From: Liolophura sinensis
Taxonomy: Eukaryota; Mollusca; Polyplacophora; Chitonida; Chitonidae
DNA length: 64,000 bases
Assembly: GCF_032854445.1 (NCBI RefSeq)
Contig: NC_088300.1
Location: 52,118,984 to 52,182,983 of the forward strand
Reading direction: 5' to 3'
Made by a program: the position numbers and the translations under genes. Below the pieces are notes generated by a model. The model ran no database searches and was not told the DNA's origin. It saw nothing but the letters and a program-made list of their open reading frames with translations. Every line of letters starts with the position of its first letter. The first letter of the stretch is position 1. Shown here piece by piece: positions 1 to 11,600 of the stretch.

Positions 1-38
1 TAAACAATTTTTATAACCAGCTGTGTGAACAGACATAC

Positions 39-2961
39 CCTCTTTCTGCTCTTCCAGCAGATCTTCTTGTGCCCATTTTTCTGAGTAATGCCGCCCCAGT
101 GGAGGTATCTTATAATAGTCCGCATCATCTTCATGTGATTTCAGTAACTCTTCTAACAGTTTGATGTCATCATTCGTGATATCCCCACAGTAAGGTTCCA
201 CTGAGGCCCAGAATCTGTCCACAGCATCATTCTTGGGTAGTTTGGGAAGGTCAGCTACTTGTTCCGGGAAGTCATTATCAACGGGTTTGCTTTGTAAGGG
301 CAATGATCGCTGTTAACATAACAGAATAAAACAAATTTATTTTTGAAGAACAGATAACAGTTTTTGTACATACATGTAATATGGTGGAGATGGGTGGGGG
401 TAATGCAAAATTAAGTTCAAAAACAGAAATCAATATGACTTCCCACAACATGGTTGATAACGCACCGTTTTGGACAAGCACTCTCAAGCGTCCTCTAAAT
501 TGCTTCCAGATGACGTTTAAATCTAAAAACAATCCCAGAAGTACTTTTTAAAAAATCTTTTTGTCATCTGGGCAAGTTACGTACATTGATTAAGGTATAA
601 TAAAAAATAATAGAGTAACAGTATCCAAGGTATTGGAGCATTCATCTAAACCAGGAACACATACTTCCTGAGGTCTGTCTATGGCTCCATTGTCCAGATA
701 ATAACCAATGATCAAAAAGAGAGGCAAGAAAATTACAAGAGCTTGCCAATCACAGAACATGTCTAAATTTTACCTGTACATTTTTGGTTTTAGGTGGTCG
801 ACCTGGAGGTTGGGATGTTGATGAACTCTTGTCATTTGATACTTTTAACTTTTTGTTGTGCTTCTCTTCACTCCCTTGTTTACCTCTTTTTCCAGGTGGG
901 GTAGATTCTGGTTGCTTTTATTGGTGAATTGAAATACATGTAGTACAATTAAATAAATAAAGAACAAATACCCAAATTGTACACAGAGATGAAAAGAAAA
1001 TGTTACAGTACATACATGAAGTTTGTGCTTCTGAAAACAGGTATGATTTGGTGAACTAAAATATCAGGCCAAAATCTTGTAACTTTGGAATTCGCTTAAT
1101 TTTGACACTTAGATACTATGGTGTAGAAATGTTTTAAGGCATGAGCTAGCCAGGAAAAAAATATATAATAATAATAATAATAACTAGATGCCAAAGTCTT
1201 TGAAAGGATCTGCTTTCGTTTCTTGCCTTGTATGATCTTCAGTCGCAGTATCACTATGACAGATCATGTGCAAAAAGGTTCATATATTTTCCTGTTTCCC
1301 ATATTTTTCTTATCTAGTCTATCACTTCAGGACCTTTGCAAGACAAAGGGGTACAGTTTTCTGCTATTGGTTATATCAACAAATCCTTCCCTTACATGCC
1401 TACTTATCAAGGCCAGTGGTTTACCCCAGGTACTCTGGATTCCTCCATCAATAACCAGCATGCCCTCATAAAAGAAAAATCGGTTGAGCAGGGGGTCATT
1501 CACCCTACTATTGTGAAATATTCTGACTGGAATTTGCAGCTGACAGGCCTAACGGCATGCTTCAGAGCTGCAGCTTGCCGCTGGGCCTGTTAGTGTATCT
1601 GGCGCAATTATCCGCTAGCTATGAACTAAAAGATGGGCGGAGACGCATTTGAAGCATGTTTTAAGTCCAATATTCCGACTAGCAACCATTTCAAAACCTG
1701 TCATTAACATTCTTATTAACTTGCAAAACACTGCAAAACCAAATTATGCTTTTATAAGGTAGCAGAAGTGGTCTCTAGACAGTTAAAGTTCACAAACTTA
1801 TTCATAAGGCTATGGGCCACATTCCTGTGTCTATTCTGATATGTCATAGATTCCTTACCCTTGCAGAAACAAAAAGGGTAGCAAAGTCACTGCAGACAGT
1901 AGGCCCCTATAATATGTATCCATACAAGAATACATGTACTTTAAACTTGTTAACATTTCTAAATTTAATAATAACATGAAAAAAAAAAAAAAAAGAAAGA
2001 AATGAAAATGTTGTTGGCCGGGGCACAGAGTTAGTCGTCAGTTAATTTATCCACACTGCTCAGTGTGATATACATTATAAGTCAATACATGTTTTCAGAT
2101 GCTGATTTAGCCTTAAACAATCAGATGCTGATTTGGCCTTAGACAATCAGATGCATCTGTGCCACAGGCATTTCTATGCTCACAAACCTTGCCTTCACTG
2201 CTCACAATTAATTTGTGGAAAACAAAGAAGACTTTGCTATATTTCGTTTTTAGACAGTACTCTATACATACTCTTAGATGTCTTACAGGTATAAAAAGAA
2301 TGCAATTCGAAGAAATCAAAAATGGCAGACGTATATAACGGTAAGTTACCACCCATCACATTGGCTCAGGCTCGATTAACTCTATATACACTCTGCATGC
2401 AGACCCTAAACAGAGAGAGGCAGAACATTACCACTTTGCCTCCTTTTTTGTCCTTTTTCTCCTGCCAGCTGACTAGGATCTGAAGCTCACTGCCCAGAAG
2501 TTTGAGGCGTTTCCCTGCTGCTGCCAACAGAGTTTCTAAGTCTGTCTGTATCACGTCTAGATCTTCCAGCCCTATGCTGTCCTTCTCTCCATCCTCCAGG
2601 ACTGAAACACAGACAGGCATGTGCAAAAATACTTAAATGCTGCATCCCTATCACTCTCAGGAATAATACTTGTATCCTTTAAATTTTTAGAATGACACTG
2701 TATTTAGGCCACACCAAACATACACTGTTGTTTCAAGGGCAGATTAAATATTCTTCCAATATCAAAGGAGGGTATAAAAATCAAAATAAAACTTAAAAAG
2801 CATTTAATGATGTAATTTGTGAAAAGCGACTCATATACTGAGACCACTCAATACATGGTATGACAAAAACTGACAGAACCTGTGGAATATCTGAGACACT
2901 GTCTTGTATGATCCACAGGTTTCAGATCTGGGAACTGAAGAGGGCAGTCCTTATCCGCCAT
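39..2961 (-). CDS. TADA3: TADA3, transcriptional adapter 3 (N-terminal part, 4 exons, continues past left edge)
   Basis: Ada3-family adapter of the SAGA and ATAC histone acetyltransferase complexes, nuclear; it links GCN5-type acetyltransferase and ADA2 to activators. Coding exons on the minus strand: 2961-2880 (ATG at 2961-2959), 2601-2432, 914-774, 309-39, with phases 1, 0, 0, 1 that join without a break and GT/AG at every intron. Exon 1 reads MADKDCPLQFPDLKPVDHTR, the conserved Ada3 start; exon 2 has the LETLL..RLK.L..E.QIL..WQ coiled region; exon 4 has RFWASVEPYCGDI and YKIPPLGRHYSEKWAQEDL. The exon 1 donor at 2879 was chosen over one 9 nt downstream because the resulting join (RYSTVLED) matches the family. 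The exon 3 acceptor is weak (purine-rich). About 221 codons are present; the C-terminal half lies outside the window. A good acceptor upstream of the ATG (about 3033) suggests a 5'UTR intron. No frame damage seen. Confidence 0.93.
915..2431. other. TADA3 intron 2 (no gene recognised)
   Basis: Spacer between TADA3 coding exons 2 and 3. It holds an ATA microsatellite near 1166-1182, a stretch at 1223-1593 open in several plus-strand frames that I do not recognise, a GC-rich imperfect hairpin at 1543-1590 and an A-run near 1980-1994. No conserved coding segment was seen on either strand. Confidence 0.6.
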
Positions 2962-3039
2962 ATTCTTCCCTTTCCCCTTCATCTTTCCTCTCTTTTCCCA
3001 AACAAGTTAGCAAGATCTGCATGTAGCTTTGTCTGCAAA

Positions 3040-4028
3040 GTGAAACACAAAATTAAATTTAACAAAATTAATAAGACTATAAGAATATGATCTGCAACAT
3101 TTCATAGATGAACATGCCAACAGGAAACAACTCTGACCTGAACTGCTGAAGTTGGATATGAGATGGGATTTTTTTTTTAGTTTGGGATTTAAGATTGTCT
3201 TGAACATTATTTGTGTCACATCACAATCTATCTCGTCACGTACTGCCCAATTCAATAGATATTCTGAAGGCACCAGACACAATGCTCCATTGATACACAA
3301 TATAAACCACTCTGCAACTACATCTTTGGGCCATTCAAGACTGCGGCCATCCATTTGGTCGTCTAAATAACATGAAAGTGATTGAAAAGCTCTCCGTCAC
3401 AGGAGTAAAAGTAAAAGGCCAGGCTTTGTTGACATTCAAAATTTACATGTGCTGTGCAGAATGTTTTGCTATGCTATCTAAGTACTATAATTTCGTTCCT
3501 TGGTACACGATTTATCTTGAATTATCTGATTTTTGTTGAAAGACTATATCATTTTCCGATTTTCTGTTATGACATATTCCGATGAGTTGTGGTCAGTACT
3601 AACTATCGGACATAGGCCCAAACCAACCCTCGGCTGCCACCTCTAACAGTCTAAGGCAACAATAATGTGGTATCCAGGCCATACCTGTCAGTTCGCAAGT
3701 TTAAAGTACCACACGTTATACAGTGTCCAGTTTTCGTTTCTCGTAAAACGCTGGCTTTTCACCAGTGTTTACTTATTACAGCCATTTAACTATTTGTCTC
3801 GCTGTTGATCAACATGTCAACAAGCCTTGTATATGGATGCATGATATTTACCAACAAAGCTGTTCATAAAATAGCCTATTCACGACCATTATCGCCCGCC
3901 TTGTGAATTTCATCGCCCATTGTTGTTATTATCCTAAAGCACCGCGTACCCAATCAAATCCTATTTAGCTCAGCCATGGTGGAGACAGCCAATCAACATT
4001 TAATTTATTTGCTTTCGGCCTTGCAATT
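3040..4028. promoter_or_regulatory. Divergent TADA3 / PIGV intergenic promoter region
   Basis: The two start codons point away from each other, at 2961 (minus) and 4029 (plus), about 1.07 kb apart, so the genes probably share a bidirectional promoter. Two CCAAT-type motifs lie at about 3950-3957 and 3988-3996, close to the PIGV start. No TATA box was seen. A plus-strand ATG in strong Kozak context (GCCATGG, 3976) opens a 21-codon frame, including the stop, that ends inside the PIGV start (TGA at 4036-4038). The part at 3040-3600 is AT-rich with nothing recognisable. Transcription start sites are inferred, not seen. Confidence 0.55.
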
Positions 4029-6973
4029 ATGGCGCTGAGTTTGGAAGGGAAGATTGTGTGGTTCGCTTTTATTTCACGTGTTACTGTAGTCTGTTTACAG
4101 GTAATCTTGTAAGGGCGGAGGACGGACAATCACAGGTTTACGCTTGTAGTGTACAAATAACTCGCATTTGATCCATTCTTCAAGGAGTGAAACCAGGGAC
4201 GCGATAGTTTAGCTAGGCCCAATCTAAACTGAATTGCATTATTCATTTGTGCCATTTACTTTTCACTTTACTTCGCTTGTCAACTTCATTTCACTGTTAC
4301 TATAATAAATAATAAAAAGATAAAAACACCAAAACGCGAGAATAAGAAATTACTAATTCATTAAGAACAGAAGAAAATATGTGAAAACATTGACGTTGTG
4401 TTCTTTTTCAGCCACTTGCAGGGCGTCAAAATTGTATGACAAGAGTATGAATATGAATTATGAGAATGCGTAAACACGAACAGAAAAATACGCTGTGTTA
4501 TTATATTTGATCCGGATAGCCATGCGCACTAAGCATAAACAAGATCTGTCAGAACAACAAAACACATGCAGAATCATACATTGTACAGGACTAGGCATGA
4601 ATGAATTTACACAGCGTACATTTTGATGCCCACAAGTGTTTTTTACACATGTACACATGCATGACTAGATCAAATATAACATTTCTTATTTTTATGCTTT
4701 AATATTTTGTCATTTCCATCTTTAGAGTTTATGATGCTGTTGATACAACAATATATTCTTTTATTACTGATGCTGTGGATGAATACATCTAAGTACCGGT
4801 AACAAATGTTTGGATTTTCAACTTGAGATTGCTGTAACTGTTGATAAAATAACTTCATACCTATATTCCTAAATTACAAATGTTTTTTACAGTCTATATA
4901 TATATATATATATACAGTGTATGCGTGTGTGTGTATGAGGATTTTATCTGTTTCTGTGTCTGTTTGCAGGTGATCTTCAACCTTTTAATGCCTGACCTTA
5001 ACAACGATGTCTTCAATCCACCTCGGTCACACCAGCAGCTGGCTACTAGCAAGCTTGGTGATAGTTTGGCAGAGGCTGCCTTGGGGGGTCTACGGCGTTG
5101 GGATGGAGTTTACTTTTTACACATAGCGGAATATGGCTACACTTATCAGAATTGTTTGGCGTTTTTCCCATTGTTCCCCTTTGTGGTGCGATTTTTGGCC
5201 AACACTTTGCTGTGGCCGTTGCAGTCAGTTCTGAGCTACACCCATGTGTTACAAGTTTCTGCATTACTGGTTAATGGGTATTGTTTCATCATGGCTAGTG
5301 TCATGTTATACAGGCTGGGTCGGAAAGTAGTAGACAGTGACAAGCTAGCATACAAATCTGCCTTACTGTTTGCTATTAATCCTGCAAGTATATCATGACA
5401 GCTCCCTATTCTGAGGCAATGTTTGCTTACTTGTGCTTCAGAGGATTGTGGCATTTTGAGGAGTCCAAAACCATTCGAGCATCAGTAAGGTTTGGTGCAG
5501 CAGCTGCAGTTCGGTCCAATGGCTTGACCACCTTTGCTTCATTTACTACGAAAAGTTGAAAAGGTTGATCTTACAGCTCTATGAAATCAAGAGAACAAAG
5601 TATTTGGACTGGAGCTCAGTTAGAATGATAGTTTTTGGAGTCCTCTCAATTGATCTTTACCCTTGTTATCATATACTCAGTTATTATGTTTCTACCTTTC
5701 GTTGCTTGGCAGTACTTTGCATTTTCATTATTTTGTTCAAAACATACTAGCGACAGGGAAACCATTCCAGAGCACCTTGTTATATATGGGAAATCTCAAA
5801 ATTATATTCTTCAAGGAAGTGAGCTTCCTGACTGGTGCAAGAGTTCTTTCCCCTTCTCATATTCCTATATACAGAGTACCCACTGGGGAGTTGGCTTGTT
5901 CCAATATTATGAATTCAAACAGGCCCCTAATTTCCTGTTAGCACTACCTGTTGTGCTTCTGAGTTTATCTATTGCCGGGTGCTATGTCAGGAAGAATCCG
6001 GCACATTGCCTCACTTTAGGGCTAGCAGAGGGGATGACACAGCCAAAGAAGTCAGATGAACCTGCTCGCACATATGGTTTGTTTGGAACGAACATGTTTG
6101 TATATGTGGCTCACATGATCTTCCTGGTCACCTTTGGCATCCTCATCATGCATGTACAGGTACATTAAAACTAAAACTTGCCTAAGGTCATTTTCTGTTA
6201 ACCTGTTTTGTTCTGAAGTATGAAAAACTAATTTGCAAGGTGTACATGACTCCAGTGCACAGCTCGCGGATTGGAGAGGTCCGGGTTCAATCCCGGTCTT
6301 GGTCAACAAGAATGCAAGTGTGTTCATCACACAGGGAAAAGTTCTTCCATGACTTGCTGAAGGTTGGTGATTTACATCAGGGACTGACTCTTAGTGTCTT
6401 CCTCACTTAACACTGACCACTGTCATACGAAGGGCAACAGTTTTGAGCATTGTTTATGTAAACATACATTAAATGTATTATATGCATGTGTATAAAATTA
6501 AAAAAAAAAAAATGCCCACAAATTAAGACATGCAGTGTGCAGCATACTCTGTCTCAATACACTGATCTGGCATGAAAATACAAACAAAACATAGTTCTTT
6601 GCTTGATACATTATTGGTGTCAACAAGACGATTGTATCATGTTTGGTGGTTTCTGCAGGTTCTAACCAGGCTGATGTTCGCCTCTAGCCCTCTTCTCTAC
6701 TGGTTCACAGCTTGGCTCACCTCAGACCCAACCACGGACCCTGACACTGACACCACTGATAAAGTAAACAGATATAATGTAATGAAGAGAGTGTCAATGC
6801 GACAGAATGTGGAAGTTGTGTCAAATCTGAACAGTAAAGTGTACAATATAGTGACAGATCAGCTGTTTCAGTGGCAGCAATGTACAACACTTACCAAGCT
6901 CATCTATCTCTATTTCCTTGGATATGCTGTCATTGGTACTGCTGCATTTTGCAACTTTTACCCATGGACATAG
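4029..6973 (+). CDS. PIGV: PIGV, GPI mannosyltransferase 2 (three exons, three single-base frame breaks in exon 2)
   Basis: ER multipass mannosyltransferase that adds the second mannose to the GPI-anchor precursor. Exons: 4029-4100, 4970-6159, 6659-6973 (TAG 6971-6973), all phase 0 with GT-AG introns. Family signatures are clear: GGLRRWDGVYFLHIAEYGYT with the acidic WD motif near the N-terminus, FFPLFPFVVR, APYSEAMFAYL, AVRSNGL, YSYIQSTHWGVGLFQYYE, QAPNFLLALP, HVQVLTR and the C-terminal NFYPWT. Many hydrophobic membrane segments are visible. The frame in exon 2 shifts at about 5391-5394 (one T too few), 5536 (one G too few) and 5631-5637 (one T too many). The net correction makes exon 2 1191 nt, a multiple of three, giving about 525 residues (the human protein is 493). 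All three indels are in short homopolymers, so assembly error is as likely as a pseudogene. A SINE lies in intron 2. Confidence 0.9.
6235..6445 (+). mobile_element. tRNA-derived SINE fragment in PIGV intron 2
   Basis: It has a B-box-like sequence (GGGTTCAATCCCGG at about 6283-6296) after a degenerate tRNA-like head, followed by GGTCAACAAGAATGCAAG and an unrelated body that ends near a CATACGAAGGG motif. It lacks a foldable tRNA cloverleaf, so it is a SINE and not a tRNA gene. Family assignment is by eye only. Confidence 0.5.
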
Positions 6974-8624
6974 ATTTTGTTTTTTACTTGGACTATAATT
7001 AATTGGTGTTTTAGGCTGTATACAAGAATATTTCATTAATACAACTGTATTTCATCATACCTCACAAAATACCACAGCTGACAGGTCCTACATTCAACCT
7101 CAAGACCTTAGTAGTCTGACATAATTGTTAAAAATATACAACCCTAAAAAGCAGGGTGCAGATGCCAGGAGACATTGTTACATTCTATGAATCTCTCAAG
7201 TAATTTATTCTTTAAGATAACAATACATGTATATTTTCTGTTGTATTTTTTTTTATTATGTAAACTGTTGACTAAAACAATGCATAGCACAGTTATATTA
7301 GTGGAAAAGCTATAAGAATCTTTGTTTGATAAACAAAAAATCATCACAAGAATTCACAACCTGATAAGAAATGGAATGCACAATTATAGCTTGACTTTTT
7401 TTATGCATAAATTGAAGATGTTTACAATTCCCCAAATTTAGATTTCACAAAAAACATGTCTCATCTTTATCATCACATTTCCAAGGCAAAATTTATGAAT
7501 TTTAATGAAAATACAATAAAAATATATTTTGAGCACATTATACGGTTCCTTTTGTTCTGTTTATAGGTACATTTTGTATTTTTATATTTTAACACTTGTA
7601 ATAAAGTACTGTAACATTTTCTCTGTTGTAATTTGTCTTTATTTTTCATGGGTCTGAAGTTGAAATGCGAATGATTGTCAACGATTCAGTAACTACCTGG
7701 GTTGATGTAACATAAAAACATTATACAAATGGCCTTTTTTGATGGGCTGTGGCTACTGTAACTGGTCTTCAGATCACCAGACAAAAATATTGGAAACGAG
7801 ATATGAATCAAGGAAAATTAAATCTATCCGACTTTTTAGGATAAAGCTACCTGCCCTCAATTTTTCAAAGCATAAGGTGTCCCAGAGTTTACCTAAACTT
7901 ACAAGGTTGCTGATGTTTACAGTGCCTGTATGAGGTGATGCTCATAGTGATATGCCCTTGGCTGGAATTCATGAAGGGGAAAGAAAGCCTTGAATACCCT
8001 GGTTTACCCTGGGCGTTTCGTTTTCCTCCATCCATAAACCACATATTAGTGAAAAAGTCTTGGGCATGTGATTAAACAAGCATAAGAAATTAAATCTTGT
8101 AGTAAATCCCTCTCTATATTTTGTGGTGTTTTTGGTAGTTTTCGCAAAGACTTCCGTCGCTCATGACACAAAATTTTTAAGATTTGTGTGACTTCACTCT
8201 TGGAATGTACCAATACACTGGTGGCAATAACATACTTTTGTCAAGGACCATCAGCCTTAACTGAATTTTGTTCTGTATCTCTTGCCTTCCACCCCCTGTG
8301 ACAGCTTTGGATACGAAGTACCCTGGCCTCTGACAGGGTCCATCAATCTATTTCACCTGGGGACGTCTATTTTACTCCCAGGTTTTACTAATTGGTTCGA
8401 TACAATGAGATGAGCGAGTTGCGCACATAAAGGAGCAGATACATACACTGTGGCAAAAAGCCTTTTTCAGCGTAGTTTCAGGACCCACTCATCCAGCGCC
8501 TCTTGCAATACAGCTAATCACAGTGCATGCCGCTGTGTCGTCACTTCCTGCTAACATGATCGTCGAAGACGGCGGTACGATGTCTATTTAACTCATGTTT
8601 ACTTGATTTTTTCACACCTTCATT
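6974..8624. other. PIGV 3'UTR and PIGV-MED25 intergenic spacer
   Basis: PIGV and MED25 are in the same orientation. AATAAA signals lie near 7516 and 7601; the second, followed by a T/G-rich stretch, is the better PIGV polyadenylation candidate. From 7640 to 8620 the sequence is non-coding. The last 100 bases before the MED25 ATG are GC-richer (CGTCGAAGACGGCGG), with a short upstream frame starting at about 8557, as expected of a 5'UTR. No other gene was seen. Confidence 0.55.
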
Positions 8625-11600
8625 ATGGTGGTCATTGCAACAGACAATCAACAGCCCGGTGTGGCCGATGTTGTGCTTGTTGTAGAAGCCACGGCAAATT
8701 TAGGAGCTTACCTGGACATTTTGAAGCCGCAGTACATCGTTCCAACTCTCGAGTAAGTGTGACTTGAACGTTCGCCAGTTCGGCGGATATCTGTTTAGCT
8801 GTCCACTGATTTCATGCCTGTTCGTTTCCTCTGTTGTTGTTCCGCGAGCGACTGTGTTAGCAGCATGACCCCTTGCCTCCCCCGGCTAAGTGTGATCTTC
8901 ATCTTCAATTATGGGATGCCAGTGAGCCAATATTCATGTCGTACCTCACAATTTGTTTCATTACTGCATGGCCTTTAACTGGACCATATATAAAGTGATA
9001 AACATCTGGCCAGAGTCATTCAGTTTGGTAAGCTTCTTGGGTAGATCACAGACCATCCTATCTATTCAGCAGGCTCAGTCATACTGCTGTGTACTGTATA
9101 TTTAAAGAAGGCCAATGTACGAAACAATGTGGATAGAATTAGAAGTCTGAAGCCATCAAAATGCCAGCACATAAATTAGTGATTAATCTGGACAGCTCCA
9201 TTCTTTTCTGTCTATTCTGTCCTATAATATCAGCTATATCATACAGTATTATGGAGTAGAATAGACAGTGGCAATAGAATAGACAATGACATTGTGTCCA
9301 GCTGTATCACTAATCTACGTTTTGATGGATTCAAGCGCTTTGAACTATATGCACATGGCACTATGAAGTACAAACTTGTAAAAGTGTGAGAAATGCGTTA
9401 TTTCTAAAATCAGTGAAAGTTTGTTTCTGGCCTTCTACTTCGGTATATATACAGCACACATTAGTATCACTGAGCCTGTCGGATGGATATGAAATCCTGT
9501 ACATAAGTGAAGCTGTGGAAAGATTCAGTTATATCTGTAGGCTGTGCTCTGATATAAATCTTGCGCGTTTTGACTGCTTTGGGGCCATCCTTGACTGAAC
9601 ACCTGGGTCGGGTCATACAAAGACTGTAGCCTAAAGGCCAGAGAGTCTGCCTCAAAGTCACGAGACCTCAGGATCAAACCTGGGTCGGATCATACAAAAG
9701 ACTGGTACTGGCTTTGCGCTTAAGCCAGGCAGCAGCCTGTCTTTTGTATCAGCACTGAGAGGTTAGAGCAAGGAAACACAACTGGTTGGCTTGTTGTTAG
9801 TATAATGTGAATGGGTGCGGTGTAATGTTTGTTGTCCTCAGCAGGATACTTCAGTGGCGGCAGCTTTTTGGCAGGATGGACTAGCCCTGCCACAACAAGG
9901 AACAATTTATGTACAAACACCTAATGACTCCTCATCATCATGTGACTGAAAAATTGTAAAGTACAACCTTAATCCCCAAACATTCATTCATTAATTAATT
10001 CATTCCTTGGCCAAACCAAATTTTTCCCAAAGCTAATGTCAGAACAGTCTTGGCTAGGTGATTTGTTCAAAGGTCATACAGTTTTTGCCTTGTTAGCAGG
10101 GTATTTGGGGCTCAATCCTGAGTCTGGTCATAATTGTATCTGGAACCATAAAAAGATGTTCTGTGTTTTTTGGTTTTTTGGGTTTTTTTTTTTCTCAGTT
10201 TGTCAGTTTCATTTTCCTGGTTATTTTATTGGTGTCATTATTTCATGCAAGACTCATGAATTGTTTCAACTGTAAACTTGCCAGACAGTAGATTAGTTTT
10301 CTGAGAGAAAGGCGTTGCTCAAGCTGTGGAGCTGGTGTGCAGTACATTTACCTGCTCAATCCAAAACTAAACAAACTACGTCAGTGAACTAGTTGGTGTT
10401 TGCCTTGTACGTGTATGTGGTACAGGATACATGGAAAGCTTTGTTTTTATTTCTTCATATTATACAGAGCTTGTGATGTGGCCCAAATGGCTTTAAGGTA
10501 CAGTTTGTGTAAGGCCCCAGTGTTGAGTCCGTACAGAAGTTAAGTAGCCCACTGTGGTGACTACTGCGATGATAGCTGTGAAAACAACTTTGTTGGCAGG
10601 AGAACCCAAATTGTGAAAGGAAACATTAACAAAAAATGTACATAAAATTATGCACCTAAAATGAAAATTTAAAAATTTTGTTTTCTTGACATATCTTCTT
10701 TTGCTTATAATAATACCTTTTCATGTATCTTTAACTTCAAAAATCAATTGAGTAAAAGCAAAACAGAACTCGTACATATATGTGTGTTTTTTCCCTCAAA
10801 ATACATTATTAACCTGAAACATTTGAAATGTAATGCAGTGCAAAATAAGTTTATTTTTAAGAGTTGAAATTAGATTAAAAAATCAGATTAATTCACTCCA
10901 CTTCTGCAGTTATTGAGTATGATAGCTTTTTTTAGTATGCACCCTTTCATTTTCTGAGGAAACATAAAGAGCAGTCTAGGGTAAAGTGGGGAACAGCTTC
11001 CCAAATGTTTGTAAGCTGTTTGAATCTGAAGCATACAAGTATGTCAACTGTATTGATGGAGTGATCTGCCATACTACGCTCATACACATGATTCCTTGTA
11101 GAATCATTTACTTGAAAGATTGTCTAACTCTATTATGATGTTACGACATTGCGTTGGTGACTTCCACGTGAGAAGAAGGATGTACTAGTTTAACCTCTGT
11201 TGATTGTTGATTGACATGGAGCTACATAGACTATAATGTTAACTGTGTTTTACCTACACCAGGAAGTCCTGCAGCTTGATGTCATGATTGAAAAGCTGTT
11301 AAGTGTGGGAAATTCCTGCTTGTTCTTACTCATGTACCATACCTGCACAGAATCAGTTTACCGTTAGACTACACTGCACCTGTTAGCAGTCTAAGTAGAT
11401 CAGTAGGACTGTTTCCTTACATGTACCTGACCGATACTTGTATCTAGTGGACTGATTGTTGGTAAGGATATACATGTTCATGCTATGAACTTTTTAAGCT
11501 CTTAATTCACTACAATTTCACTTCTTCAACAGTGTGACAAATGATATTTTCATCTACAGGCCTAGATATTCTTTTAATGTTTTGGGTAAGTTCTGAAATT

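Noticed and set aside
3007-3354. 115-codon minus-strand frame upstream of the TADA3 start
   Set aside because: No recognisable domain; it overlaps the likely TADA3 5'UTR and intron and has no good splice links.
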